Assembly: GCF_023277745.1 (NCBI RefSeq)
Contig: NZ_CP086322.1
Coordinates: forward strand, 5,766,001-5,830,000
Direction of reading: 5' to 3'
DNA: 64,000 bases
From: Streptomyces halobius
GTDB taxonomy: Bacteria; Actinomycetota; Actinomycetes; Streptomycetales; Streptomycetaceae
In this document: piece by piece, positions 16,541 through 25,560 of the stretch
Position numbering within the stretch: position 1 is the first letter of the stretch
Layout: every line of letters begins with the position of its first letter
Program-made: the position numbers and the translations under genes
The notes under the pieces: model-generated
What the model saw: only the letters and a program-made list of their open reading frames with translations
Databases searched by the model: none
What the model was told of the DNA's origin: nothing

Positions 16541-19231
16541 ATGGCCGGGCCCGGAGGCCGCGAGGCCGGGCGGCTGGCAATCCGCGTTCTGCCGAACACG
16601 GCGAATTTCGCCACCAGTCTCCAGCGGTACCTAGACCGCATCGAGCGCCGGGCCCGCGTCCAGGTCCAGGCCGTCCCAGACCTGACCGGATTCCGGGAGC
16701 GGCTCAATACCCAGCTCGCACGAATACGGGCACGGGTCCGCGTCACCGTGGACCCGGACCTGTCCGCCTTCCGCGACCGGCTCCGCGAACGCCTCCAGGG
16801 CGCGAACGCCGCCCTCGGCGTCCGCCTGGAGGTCAACGAACGGGAAGTGCTCCGGCTCCGTCGCCAGCTGGCGCACATCACGCCCCCGCTGACCCTCCCG
16901 GCCCGCGTGGACGCGGACCGCAACGCCCTTACGGCGCTGAGTAGAGACGTCTCGTCTCTCGGGGGTGGGTCGGGTGGGGCGGCCCGGGGTGTGCTGTCCC
17001 TGGTGGGGTCCGTCGGCAAGTTGGCCACTATGGCCTCCTCCGTCCCGGCGGTGGCGGGCCTGAACTCGTCCATTGCGTCCATGGCCCCGGCGGCCGGTGT
17101 GGCGGCCCCGGCCGTCTTGGCCCTGGCATCGGCCGGGGTCGCGCTCAAGGTCGGCATGTCCGGCGTCTCCGATGCACTGTCGGGCGACGCGGAGGCCATG
17201 GCCAAACTGGCCCCCGCTGCACAGGATTTCGTGACCCAGGCCAAGGCGCTGGCGCCTGCCTGGGACGAGGTGAAACGTTCCGTCCAGGGGACGCTTTTCC
17301 AGGGCCTGGGCGACACGCTCACCAAGACGGCGAACTCCGTCCTGCCGGTCCTGAAGACCCAGCTCACCGGCACCGCGTCCGCGCTCAACTCCATGGCCAA
17401 GGATGCGGCCGGCACGGCGCGGACCCTGGCCGAGGACGGCACGCTGGGCAAGGCGCTGAGCGGCGCAACCCGGGGCCTTAAGAACATGCGGGGCCTGCCG
17501 GGAACGGTCCTCCAGGGCCTGGTCCAGCTCGGCGCGGCGGCGGCCCCGACGTTCGAGCGGATGACGGCCTCCATGGGCCGGGGCCTGGACCGGCTCCGGG
17601 CCAAGATGACCGGGGCGTTCGAGTCGGGCGCCATGCAGTCGTCCATAGAGGCGGCGGTGGGAGTCGCCAAGCAGTTCGGCGGCGTCCTGGCCAATGTCGG
17701 CAAGACCCTCGGCAACGTCCTGGGCGCGGCAGCTGACGCGGGCGGCGGCGCGCTTCAAGTCCTCTCGGAGCTGGCGGCTACGGCTGCCAAGGTCACGGCG
17801 ACGCCGGAGGCCCAGGAGACGTTCCGGGCCCTGTTCGAGACCGTCTCGGCGGTCGGAAAGGCCGTCTCCCAGGTCTTGGGGGCTGCCCTGAAGGCTGCCC
17901 TGCCGCTGGTCCACGCGTTGGTGACAACGTTGTCAGGGCCGATTCAGGACGCGGTCCAGACCCTGACTCCCGCGTTCGTCCAGCTCGCCCAGAGTTTGGG
18001 TGCCGGACTGGCGCCCGTCGTCAAGGTCGCCTCCCAGGCCCTGGCCGCCATCCTGCCGATTGCGGCCCAGCTCGCGGCGCAACTGGCCGGCGCGCTCGGT
18101 CCTGTCCTGGAGATCGTCGGCGGGCTGGTCGCTCAGATCGCGTCTGCGCTGCTCACGGCCCTGAAGCCGGTCCTGGCGCAGCTCCCGGCGATCGTCGGGC
18201 CCATCCTGTCCGTTGTCGCCCAACTTGCCCCAATTTTGGGGGATTTGGTCGGTCAACTGGTCAGCGCCTTGGCTCCCGCCCTGGCCACCATCGGGTCCGC
18301 GCTCGGTCAACTCCTGGCAGCCTGCGGCCCGTTGATCGAGGGCGTAGGCTCGCTCCTCGCCGGTGCCTTCCGGGCGCTCATGCCGGTGATCACGGCCGTG
18401 ATCGGCATCGTCGGCAAGATCGCGGGCGTCCTCGCGTCGCTGGCCGCGAAGTACATCACGAGCATCGTCGTGCCAGCGATCAAGATGATCGTGGCCCTGT
18501 TCCGGGGCGACTTCTCCGGAGCGCTGAACGCAGCCAAGTCGCTGCTGTCCGGGCTGGCTTCGTTCTTCGGGTCGATTTTCTCCAAGATCGGTTCCATCGC
18601 GTCCGCTGGCGTCTCGGCCGTGGTCGGGTTCTTCCGTGACATGGGTTCTCGGGCGTGGGCGCACGTGAAGTCGATGGGCTCTCGCGTGGCGAGCGCGGCC
18701 CGGTCGGCCATGTCGTCCATGGGGTCGAAGATCTCTAGCGGGATCGATTCGGCCGTCGGGTTCGTCCGCAGCCTCCCCGGCCGTGCGCGTGACGCCCTGG
18801 GCAACCTCGGCTCCACGCTCTGGAACGCGGGCGCGAGCCTGATCCGGGGCTTCATCCACGGCATCACATCCATGATCGGCAGCCTGCGGGACAAGCTGGG
18901 CAGCATCACGTCCATGCTCCCGGACTGGAAGGGCCCGGCGGAGCTGGACGCCCGCATCCTCACTCCGAACGGCCGCCTCCTCCTGAAGGGCTTCATGCGG
19001 GGCATTCAGGACCAGGTGCCCCAGCTCAAGCGGCAGTTGGGCGGCATCACCGCAGACATCCCGGCCATGGTCGGAGAGCCGGTGCGCGTCCAGTCAGAAC
19101 ATGTTCCGTCTGCCACCCGAAGCGGCCCCGGACCGACGGCCGCACTCACCATCGAGAACTTCAACGCGGGCACCCTCACCCCTGGTCAGGTGGCCCGCGA
19201 ACTGGAGTGGCGCATGAAGGCAAGGGGGTAA
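16541..19231 (+). CDS. tape measure protein
   Basis: 896 aa, the longest phage gene. N-terminal helical repeats of the type DLTGFRERLNTQLARIRARV / DLSAFRDRLRERLQ, a central Ala/Gly/Leu/Val-rich hydrophobic zone (about 420-650), and a C-terminal part with SSFFGSIFSKIG-like amphipathic segments. Length sets the tail length; at about 1.5 angstrom per residue this predicts a tail near 130 nm. No lytic transglycosylase motif seen. Confidence 0.93.
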   Translation: MAGPGGREAGRLAIRVLPNTANFATSLQRYLDRIERRARVQVQAVPDLTGFRERLNTQLARIRARVRVTVDPDLSAFRDRLRERLQGANAALGVRLEVNEREVLRLRRQLAHITPPLTLPARVDADRNALTALSRDVSSLGGGSGGAARGVLSLVGSVGKLATMASSVPAVAGLNSSIASMAPAAGVAAPAVLALASAGVALKVGMSGVSDALSGDAEAMAKLAPAAQDFVTQAKALAPAWDEVKRSVQGTLFQGLGDTLTKTANSVLPVLKTQLTGTASALNSMAKDAAGTARTLAEDGTLGKALSGATRGLKNMRGLPGTVLQGLVQLGAAAAPTFERMTASMGRGLDRLRAKMTGAFESGAMQSSIEAAVGVAKQFGGVLANVGKTLGNVLGAAADAGGGALQVLSELAATAAKVTATPEAQETFRALFETVSAVGKAVSQVLGAALKAALPLVHALVTTLSGPIQDAVQTLTPAFVQLAQSLGAGLAPVVKVASQALAAILPIAAQLAAQLAGALGPVLEIVGGLVAQIASALLTALKPVLAQLPAIVGPILSVVAQLAPILGDLVGQLVSALAPALATIGSALGQLLAACGPLIEGVGSLLAGAFRALMPVITAVIGIVGKIAGVLASLAAKYITSIVVPAIKMIVALFRGDFSGALNAAKSLLSGLASFFGSIFSKIGSIASAGVSAVVGFFRDMGSRAWAHVKSMGSRVASAARSAMSSMGSKISSGIDSAVGFVRSLPGRARDALGNLGSTLWNAGASLIRGFIHGITSMIGSLRDKLGSITSMLPDWKGPAELDARILTPNGRLLLKGFMRGIQDQVPQLKRQLGGITADIPAMVGEPVRVQSEHVPSATRSGPGPTAALTIENFNAGTLTPGQVARELEWRMKARG

Positions 19232-19232
19232 C

Positions 19233-20129
19233 TTGGCGCCGCATCTGCTGATGGCCGACGGCCTGATAGCGCAGGACTGCCAAATCCAGTTCGGCAACCT
19301 CCTGTTGGGGGAACACACGCCGTTCGTCGGCGAGAGGCTGACCGGTTGGGATGACCTCCCGGACGTGGACGTGGCCAACGTGGCCATGCCGGGACAACAC
19401 GGCGCGTGGCCCGGCCAGATACTGGCCGGCACTCGGGTCCTCCAGTGGGATTTCTCCATCCTCCCGGAAGACCCGGAGGCGTTCCCTGCCATCTTGAACC
19501 ATCTACGGGCGGCCACCGCCTTGGGCCAGGAGGAACGGGAGCTGGTGGTCCAACTTGCCGGGGCCCGGCGGATGATGCGCGGACGTGTCACCCGCCGGTC
19601 CCTCCCGGCGGACCGCCAGTACACCAAGGGGGAGCCGTCCGGCTCCATCGTGTGGGAGTGCTCCGACCCGCGCCGGTACTCCGTCACGGAGATACGGGCC
19701 CGCGTCGGCCTCCCGGAGTCGGAACCGGGCCTGGACTGGGGTGGCGGCCTGGAATGGGCCCTGGACTGGGGCCCGGCCGGGTCCACCGGCTCCGTGAACG
19801 CCACGAACGCCGGGGACGCCCCGGCTCACCCCATCGTGGAGTTCCGGGGCCCGGTCGTCCGCCCGTCCCTGGTGCAGACCGGGAGCGGCCTGGTGCTGGA
19901 GTACGACATCACCTTGGCGGAGCGCGACACGCTCACCGTGGACTGCGCGGCCGGGACGGTCGTCCTCAACGGCTCGGCTTCCCGCCTTCACACGGCCACC
20001 CGGGTCTCCAAGCCGGAGCAGGCGTTCACCGTGGAGCCCGGCTCCACGCCCATGGCATTTCGCGCGGACATGGCCGCGTACGACCCGCGCGCATCGGTGA
20101 CGGTCCGGTGGCGCCACGCATATTGGTAA
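19233..20129 (+). CDS. distal tail protein
   Basis: 298 aa; TTG start, two bases after the tape measure stop. The order tape measure - Dit is conserved. The N-terminal region has GERLTGWDDLPDVDVANVAM and RVLQWDFSILPEDPEAF, typical of siphovirus tail-component (Dit) proteins; the C-terminal part is a beta domain. It forms the hub linking the tube to the tip. Confidence 0.8.
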   Translation: MAPHLLMADGLIAQDCQIQFGNLLLGEHTPFVGERLTGWDDLPDVDVANVAMPGQHGAWPGQILAGTRVLQWDFSILPEDPEAFPAILNHLRAATALGQEERELVVQLAGARRMMRGRVTRRSLPADRQYTKGEPSGSIVWECSDPRRYSVTEIRARVGLPESEPGLDWGGGLEWALDWGPAGSTGSVNATNAGDAPAHPIVEFRGPVVRPSLVQTGSGLVLEYDITLAERDTLTVDCAAGTVVLNGSASRLHTATRVSKPEQAFTVEPGSTPMAFRADMAAYDPRASVTVRWRHAYW

Positions 20130-20145
20130 GAGAGGTGGACCGGCT

Positions 20146-21219
20146 GTGACGGTTCGTAGTGGATGGCTGGTGACGCGGGGACCGGACGGCGGGGGCCAGA
20201 CCCGACAGGACACCCGCGTGGTCCCGATCGGAACGTTCGCACCCGCCGGAGAACTCACGGCACGCTCCGGCGTCATCCCCGGCGGAAACCCGTTTGCCCT
20301 GTACGCCGCCGGAGAGATGGACCTCACCGTGGGAGTGGGCCGCGCGATCATCCAGGGCACCACGGATCAGGGCGCCTATCCCGTTGCTGTGACGGCTCCA
20401 GAATCTGTGACCATCGCTCCTGGCGACGCGCAATTTCCGCGCGTGGACGTGGTGGCGCTGCGGGTCTACGACGACCCGTATGACTCCTCCGGGGAGGTGA
20501 AAGCCACCGTAGAGGTGGTGGAAGGTGATCCGGCCGCCGCGCCCACCGCCCCGACGCTCACCGGAGCCGCCCTGGCCCTGTGGGAGGTGACGGTCCCGGC
20601 CGGAGCGTCCTCCGGAACGGGCGGCATCCACTGGGCCACCGCAGTAGCGGACCGCCGGGAGGTCACCGTGGCTGTCGGCGGTATCGCCCTGGGCAACGCG
20701 CCAGCGGCCTACCCCGGGCAGTGGCGGGACTATGGCGGCATCCTGGAGCGCTCGAATGGGACCGATTGGGAGCCGGTGGTCCGCCTTGGCTACTCCGGCC
20801 GGCTGGAGCTGGGGGACGTGAGCCTGTACCGGAAGGGCGCCGAGACGCTGGTGACGGACGAGCGGTTCACGGCCCGGGTGGAGAAATCCAGTAGCTACTT
20901 CAAGCTGCAACCCGGGTGGAAGGTCCGAGTCTTCGAGGGCAAGAAGACGTGCGGCCTGACCCATTTCGTCCTTGAAGTGGAGCGGACAGGCGCGCCTATC
21001 ACCGCGAACGGCTCCGGCAACATCCCGGACGAAACGATCCTCACGATTCCCCGCCAGTTCCGTCCGGCTCATGACGTGGAGACCATCGCGTGTGACGGAT
21101 TCGCTGACGGCGGATGCCGCATCAGCCCGAGCGGCACGGTCGTGCTCCGCACCTGGGCGCCGAATGGAACGCTCACCAAGGGCAACATCGTCCGCATCAC
21201 CCCCACGTACATCCTCTGA
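20146..21219 (+). CDS. minor tail/baseplate protein
   Basis: 357 aa. The N-terminal half (TVRSGWLVTRGPDGGGQTRQ; FPRVDVVALRVYDDPYDSSG) resembles minor tail proteins that form the upper tip in actinophages; the C-terminal half is beta-rich with two cysteine pairs (KTCGL, IACDGFADGGC) and may contact the host. It may include the receptor-binding part. Confidence 0.7.
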   Translation: MTVRSGWLVTRGPDGGGQTRQDTRVVPIGTFAPAGELTARSGVIPGGNPFALYAAGEMDLTVGVGRAIIQGTTDQGAYPVAVTAPESVTIAPGDAQFPRVDVVALRVYDDPYDSSGEVKATVEVVEGDPAAAPTAPTLTGAALALWEVTVPAGASSGTGGIHWATAVADRREVTVAVGGIALGNAPAAYPGQWRDYGGILERSNGTDWEPVVRLGYSGRLELGDVSLYRKGAETLVTDERFTARVEKSSSYFKLQPGWKVRVFEGKKTCGLTHFVLEVERTGAPITANGSGNIPDETILTIPRQFRPAHDVETIACDGFADGGCRISPSGTVVLRTWAPNGTLTKGNIVRITPTYIL

Positions 21220-21230
21220 GGAGCTGAATC

Positions 21231-22328
21231 CTGTCGCAGTACCGGTTTCTGTTCGCTGACCTGCGCACAGACCAGACGTTGGACCAGCTCCCCGTCCAGG
21301 GCGTTACCTTCGACGACTACATAGGCAAGACAGGTGCCCTGTCCGGCACCATCCCGGTACCGGATGCGGAGATGGCGGCCCGGGTCAAGCGGGCTGTGGT
21401 TCCCGGTCGTACTGCCCTGTGGGTGGAGCGCGGATCGGATCTGTGGTGGGGCGGGATCGTGTGGACCATGACCCCGGCCGTGGACGATCGTGGCGCCGTG
21501 ACGGTGGCCATACAGGCGGCCACCTTTGACTCCTACTGGGACCACTGCATCCTCCGGGACACCCTGGAGGCCAGGCAGATGGACCAGTTCGACATCGCCC
21601 GGGACCTGGCGACGTACGCCACGGACCAGGAGGGCGGAGACATCGGGATCCGCATCGACTACAGCAAGACGGCGGGCGTCCGGCGGGACCGCACGTATTC
21701 CCGGTTCGACTCCACCCGGGTTCGGGAGGCCCTGGACCGCCTGGCGGCCGTCGAGAACGGCTTTGAGTGGCGCGTCCAGGTCTACCGCGACGCCTCGACC
21801 GGAGAGCGCGTGAAGCGCCTCCAGCTCGGATACCCCACCATCACGGCGGGGGCCGCGCCGGTCATGCTGACCTACCCGGGCAACGTCCTGAACTACTCCT
21901 GGCCCCAGGACGCCACCCGGATGGCCAACACCTGGCAGAGCCGTGGCGCCACCGACAACCAGAACCAGGCGGACGCGTCCAACCCAATCATGTCCACCGT
22001 GTGGTCCTACCCGGACAAGCTGAAAGCCGGATGGCCCCGGCTGGACGGATCCAGCGACTACAACACCGTGGAGAAGCTGGGCACCCTCAACGAGCACGCG
22101 AAGGCAGATCTGGCGCGCGCCAAGGACCCGGTGGTGATTCCGTCCATCCGGACCCGTCTGGACGGACAGGTGACGCCCGCGCTCATCGGCTCCGCTGTGC
22201 GGCTGCGCATCCTGGACACCTGGTTCTCCGATGGCCTGGACGCTGATTTTCGCGTGGTCGGACTGAACGTGACCCCGGCGCAGCGCGGACAGCAGGAATC
22301 CGCGGAGCTGTACTTGGAGGCTGCATAG
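21231..22328 (+). CDS. Gp37-like tail protein, probable CTG start
   Basis: About 365 aa. Contains LPVQGVTFDDYIGKTGALSG and TYSRFDSTRVREALDRLAAV, the pattern of the ReqiPepy6 Gp37-like siphovirus tail family. Homology-like sequence begins SQYRFLFADLRTDQ, upstream of any ATG/GTG/TTG except TTG 21279. The CTG at 21231 has GAGGAG seven bases before it, so CTG is the likely start. The last codon overlaps the next GTG. Confidence 0.75.
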   Translation: MSQYRFLFADLRTDQTLDQLPVQGVTFDDYIGKTGALSGTIPVPDAEMAARVKRAVVPGRTALWVERGSDLWWGGIVWTMTPAVDDRGAVTVAIQAATFDSYWDHCILRDTLEARQMDQFDIARDLATYATDQEGGDIGIRIDYSKTAGVRRDRTYSRFDSTRVREALDRLAAVENGFEWRVQVYRDASTGERVKRLQLGYPTITAGAAPVMLTYPGNVLNYSWPQDATRMANTWQSRGATDNQNQADASNPIMSTVWSYPDKLKAGWPRLDGSSDYNTVEKLGTLNEHAKADLARAKDPVVIPSIRTRLDGQVTPALIGSAVRLRILDTWFSDGLDADFRVVGLNVTPAQRGQQESAELYLEAA

Positions 22329-23029
22329 TGGCGACGATCCCGCAGGACATTAACGACCGACTCCGGCGCCTGGAGGCGGAGTTGCGGGCCCTGACGACGG
22401 CCGCCAACCGTCGGCCGGCACTGAACCAGATCATGCACGGAGACGTGAAGATCGGCGAGGGCGGCGGCCTGTCCGTCCGCCAGCCCGGCGGCGCGGAAAC
22501 CTTCCGCGTGGGCGAGGCCGGACCCATCGCCGGAGAACACGCCCTCATCGTGCGGCGCAGAGACGGCAGCGTCGCACTGTCGGTGTGGAACGGCACCACC
22601 GCCGACGAACAAGCCCAGGCGGTCCGCATCAAGGATGCCCAAGGCCACGAACTCCTGTCGGAGGACGTAGTGGCCGGTGGCCTGGCCCGCCCCCACCTGC
22701 CCATCCCCATGAGCCCAGCCCAGGCGACCGACTGGCCGTCCACCAGCGACACGTCCTGGACGGACCTCCAAGTGGCATGGCCGGAGATCCAACACCCGCG
22801 CCTGGAGGTGTTCGCCCAGGCCGTAGGCAACGGGAACGGCGGGGACATCCGCATCACCGTGGACGGCCAGGTGATGGCCTCCGGCGCCACCGGCAAGCCC
22901 ATCCAGACCACGTTCAAGATCCCCGGCTATGAGTTCGGGGCGCACCCGAAAATCACGCTCCAGGCACGGGCCAAGGCGTCGTCCACCGTGTGGGCGTACG
23001 TCCAGCGGTTGTACGGCGTCGCGTCCTGA
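22328..23029 (+). CDS. minor tail protein, unknown fold
   Basis: 233 aa. Starts with a short coiled coil (DINDRLRRLEAELRALTTAA), then beta-rich sequence. The C-terminal half (HPRLEVFAQAVGNGNGGDIR; GYEFGAHPKITLQARAKAS) looks like a jelly-roll-type domain, suggesting a short tail fibre or spike that binds the host. Last structural gene; ends at a strong terminator. Confidence 0.6.
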   Translation: MATIPQDINDRLRRLEAELRALTTAANRRPALNQIMHGDVKIGEGGGLSVRQPGGAETFRVGEAGPIAGEHALIVRRRDGSVALSVWNGTTADEQAQAVRIKDAQGHELLSEDVVAGGLARPHLPIPMSPAQATDWPSTSDTSWTDLQVAWPEIQHPRLEVFAQAVGNGNGGDIRITVDGQVMASGATGKPIQTTFKIPGYEFGAHPKITLQARAKASSTVWAYVQRLYGVAS

Positions 23030-23053
23030 ACCACCCAGATCAATCAGTCACAC

Positions 23054-23084
23054 GGCCCCGCCGGGCAGCTCCGGCGGGGCCTTT
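23054..23084 (+). terminator. terminator after tail genes
   Basis: GGCCCCGCCGG-GCAGC-TCCGGCGGGGCC followed by TTT. Perfect long stem with short loop; separates tail and lysis modules. Confidence 0.85.
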
Positions 23085-23105
23085 GCATGCCAACAGGAGG
23101 ACGGC

Positions 23106-24134
23106 TTGGGTAAGGCCGCAGACGTGATCCGCATAGCGCGCGGAGAGATCGGCTACCACGAGGGATTCAGCGGTGGCCACTGGAACAACCACCAGCGCTA
23201 CAGCCCGGCCGTCCCAGGCCTGGAGTGGTCCCAGAACCAGGCATGGTGCGCCACCTTCGTCTCCTGGTGTGCCCGGCAGGCCGGCGTAACCTCCCTGTTC
23301 CCAGTAACGGCGTCCGTGTGGACGGCGTACGACTGGTTCAAGTCCCGTGAGCGCTACTCGGCGTACCCGGCCATCGGCGCCCAGGTGATCTACGGCAAGT
23401 CGGCGAACTCCCACACGGGCGTGGTCGTTGCCTACGACGCGACCACGATCACCACGGTGGAGGGCAACACCTCCGCCGGCTCGGCAGAGGGGGACGGCGT
23501 CTACCTCAAGCGTCGCAACCGCCGGGATGCCTACGTCCACGGGTACGGCCTGCCCCGGTACCCGGAGGGCGTGACCACGGCGGACCCGGCCCTGAAGGGA
23601 CGGAGCGGCTTCAAGTACAAGGCGGCAGCCTCCGGCCCGGCCACCGGCGGCTCCCACTCCGGCGGGTCCAAGGCCAAGACCGTGACCGTGAAGGCGGGCC
23701 AGACCCTGGGGAAGATCGCGGCCTCCGCCGGGGTGTCGATGGCGGCCCTCCTGGCCGTCAATCCCCAGGTGAAGAACCCGGACTTGATCCACCCGGGAGA
23801 CAAGATCACCGTTCCGGACAAGGGCACCAAGGCCCCGTCGAAAGCCAAACCGGTGGTGTCGCTGGCCCGCATCCGCGCTGCGGCCGTACGTGACCCCGGC
23901 CTGCGGCAGGGCGGCACCACCTACCCGGCCGACGTACGGCACGTCGAAGCGGCGCTCCGGGCGGAGGGGCTGTTGGATGCCCGGTGGTGCGATGGCTCCT
24001 TTGGGTCCATGACCCGCATCGCGTACGCGAACTGGCAGAAGCGGGCCCGCGTCGGCGGCCCGCCGGACGGCATCCCCGGTATCGCCTCGCTCCGCCTCCT
24101 GGGCACGAAGCACGGGTTCACCGTGAAGGGGTGA
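23106..24134 (+). CDS. endolysin: CHAP + LysM + PG-binding-like domain
   Basis: 342 aa; TTG start seven bases after AGGAGG. The N-terminal CHAP amidase/endopeptidase domain (about 1-150) has the catalytic Cys in NQAWCATFVSWC and His in SANSHTGVVVAY. A Ser/Gly linker follows, then a LysM repeat (KTVTVKAGQTLGKIAASAGV, about 195-240), and a C-terminal part (YPADVRHVEAALRAEGLLDA ... DGIPGIASLRLLG) like a peptidoglycan-binding domain. It would cut cell wall peptide at lysis. No signal peptide, so it needs a holin. Confidence 0.9.
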   Translation: MGKAADVIRIARGEIGYHEGFSGGHWNNHQRYSPAVPGLEWSQNQAWCATFVSWCARQAGVTSLFPVTASVWTAYDWFKSRERYSAYPAIGAQVIYGKSANSHTGVVVAYDATTITTVEGNTSAGSAEGDGVYLKRRNRRDAYVHGYGLPRYPEGVTTADPALKGRSGFKYKAAASGPATGGSHSGGSKAKTVTVKAGQTLGKIAASAGVSMAALLAVNPQVKNPDLIHPGDKITVPDKGTKAPSKAKPVVSLARIRAAAVRDPGLRQGGTTYPADVRHVEAALRAEGLLDARWCDGSFGSMTRIAYANWQKRARVGGPPDGIPGIASLRLLGTKHGFTVKG

Positions 24135-24135
24135 G

Positions 24136-24381
24136 ATGAGCGAGCGTGACGAGCTGGGCGGCGTCACCATCGGGGCCCGTGAGATCTATGACGAGCTGGT
24201 GGCGCTCCGGGGCGATGTGCGGAGCCTGTCACAGACCCACGAAGCGGTGAGGCAGACCCTGACCGATCACGAAACCCGGCTCCGGGGCCTGGAGCGGTGG
24301 CGCTACGCCCTGCCCGTGGCGGCCGTCACCTCCGCCGGGACTCTGATCGCGGCGGCATTGAAGGCTACGGGCGTCGTGTAA
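24136..24381 (+). CDS. small membrane protein, lysis-associated
   Basis: 81 aa; ATG directly after the endolysin stop. A soluble coiled N-terminal 55 residues (EIYDELVALRGDVRSLSQTH) and one C-terminal membrane span (YALPVAAVTSAGTLIAAALK). The shape suits a holin partner, antiholin or hemolysin XhlA-like protein. Function inferred from its place. Confidence 0.65.
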   Translation: MSERDELGGVTIGAREIYDELVALRGDVRSLSQTHEAVRQTLTDHETRLRGLERWRYALPVAAVTSAGTLIAAALKATGVV

Positions 24382-24395
24382 CGGGCCCAGTGCAA
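24378..24395 (+). repeat. 20-bp early repeat, degenerate copy
   Basis: GTAACGGGCCCAGTGCAAAG-like; matches GTCACGGNCCCCAGTGCATG with one gap and a changed end. It lies before the dNMP kinase gene, as the better copies lie before other early genes. Confidence 0.35.
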
Positions 24396-24448
24396 AGACA
24401 ACGAACCAATCCGCGCCCGTGGGGCGCGCTGTACCTGGAGGACGCACC

Positions 24449-25024
24449 CTGTCCCATCCCCACATCGCGCTCATCGGCAAGGCCCGGTCCGGCAAGGACA
24501 CCGCAGCCGCCGAATTCAGCCGGCACGCCGCCTACACCCACCTGGCGTTCGCCGACGAACTCAAAGCAGCACTCACCCGCCTTAACCCGCTGGTGAACTC
24601 GTGCTGTTGTTACGAGGACTACCACCTGGTGGACGCTCTGGAGGACCACGGCGGATGGGAGGGGGCCAAGTCCCTCCCCGAGGTCCGACGACTCCTCCAG
24701 GAGTACGGCCAGGCCATACGTGAGCGTGACCCGGATTTCTGGGTCCGGCCCGTCCAGGCCCAGGCCCGCCAGGGGACGGAATGGAACCTGCCCTGCATCG
24801 TCACGGACGTTCGGTACGCCAACGAGCTGGCCGCCCTGCGCCAGGAGGGGGCCGTGGTCGTCCGCGTGGACCGGCCGGGGGCGGGCCTGGCCGGACAGGC
24901 CGGTGAACACGACTCGGAAACGGAGCTGGACGGCGTCGAGCCGGACCACGTGCTCAACAACGGCGGGACGTTGGACGAATTCCAGGCCAACGTCCGTGCT
25001 CTGCTTACACAGTTGGGAGACTGA
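24449..25024 (+). CDS. deoxynucleoside monophosphate kinase, probable CTG start
   Basis: 191 aa. P-loop GKARSGKDTAA at residues 9-19, then LAFADELKAALTRLNPL and CIVTDVRYANELAALRQEG, the pattern of T4 gp1-like dNMP kinases that supply dNDPs for phage replication. The first residues of the family (SHPHIALIGK) follow a CTG that has GGAGG seven bases upstream; no standard start lies close. Placement inside the lysis module, between two membrane proteins, is unusual. Confidence 0.82.
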   Translation: MSHPHIALIGKARSGKDTAAAEFSRHAAYTHLAFADELKAALTRLNPLVNSCCCYEDYHLVDALEDHGGWEGAKSLPEVRRLLQEYGQAIRERDPDFWVRPVQAQARQGTEWNLPCIVTDVRYANELAALRQEGAVVVRVDRPGAGLAGQAGEHDSETELDGVEPDHVLNNGGTLDEFQANVRALLTQLGD

Positions 25025-25276
25025 ATGATCGACCTTATTCGCCAGGCCCTCCGGGACAACCCGGTAAGGGTCCGGACCGCCCTTGGCGCGCTCCTGGTCC
25101 TGGTGGGCCACTACATCCCCGCCGTGGCGGACGTGGCCGTGAACGACCAGGCCATGGACGCGATCACGTTCCTGGTCCTCCTGTTCCTGGGCGAGGGGGC
25201 GTCCCGGAAGGTGGCGGCCAAGTACAACCCGGCAACTCTGCCGGAGGAGTCGGTGGGCGACGGCACCGGCCGATAA
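25025..25276 (+). CDS. holin
   Basis: 83 aa; ATG adjacent to the preceding stop. Two membrane spans (VRTALGALLVLVGHYIPAVA and DAITFLVLLFLGEGA) joined by a short loop, with charged ends. This is the layout of small actinophage holins that release the endolysin. It ends 74 bp before a strong terminator. Confidence 0.78.
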   Translation: MIDLIRQALRDNPVRVRTALGALLVLVGHYIPAVADVAVNDQAMDAITFLVLLFLGEGASRKVAAKYNPATLPEESVGDGTGR

Positions 25277-25349
25277 GCAGGAGGCCCGGACAGACGAGGG
25301 AGCTGGAGGGCCTGGACGAGTAACGCCACGAGCCGCACGCGCTCACCCT

Positions 25350-25384
25350 GGGGCCCCGTTCCATCACGGAGCGGGGCCCCTTTG
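25350..25384 (+). terminator. terminator ending the late operon
   Basis: GGGGCCCCGTTCC-ATCAC-GGAGCGGGGCCCC (one G-T pair) followed by TTT. Marks the end of the 18-kb late region. Confidence 0.85.
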
Positions 25385-25391
25385 GCTTGTA

Positions 25392-25477
25392 CCGGGGCAG
25401 AAAAGCGTCCCTAGGGTTCTTCTTTCCCTAATTGGTTTTAGAGAAAGAAGGAGCTAGGGGCGCTTTTCTTTCCCCGG
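25392..25477. repeat. long hairpin H2, about 35-bp imperfect stem
   Basis: Left arm from CCGGGGCAGAAAAGCG through CCCTAG to TTCTTCTTTC; right arm GAAAGAAGG, CTAGGGGCGCTTTTCTTT, CCCCGG. About 30 of 35 positions pair around a 15-nt AT-rich loop. It sits exactly between the late and early modules. It resembles H1 at 5665. Possible roles: replication origin, protein-binding cruciform or double terminator; the sequence does not decide. Confidence 0.75.
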
Positions 25478-25483
25478 GTCTGG

Positions 25484-25505
25484 GCGTCACGGGCACCAGT
25501 GCATG
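25484..25505 (+). repeat. 20-bp early repeat, copy 1
   Basis: GCGTCACGGGCACCAGTGCATG. Its CACGGGC pairs with GCCCGTG near 25540, so it forms the left arm of a large hairpin just before the nuclease gene. Two mismatches to the consensus GTCACGGNCCCCAGTGCATG. Confidence 0.75.
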
Positions 25506-25560
25506 ACTCCGTAATCGACAGAACGCGGCCCCTTGGGGCCCGTGGCGAGCGGAGTAAGCC

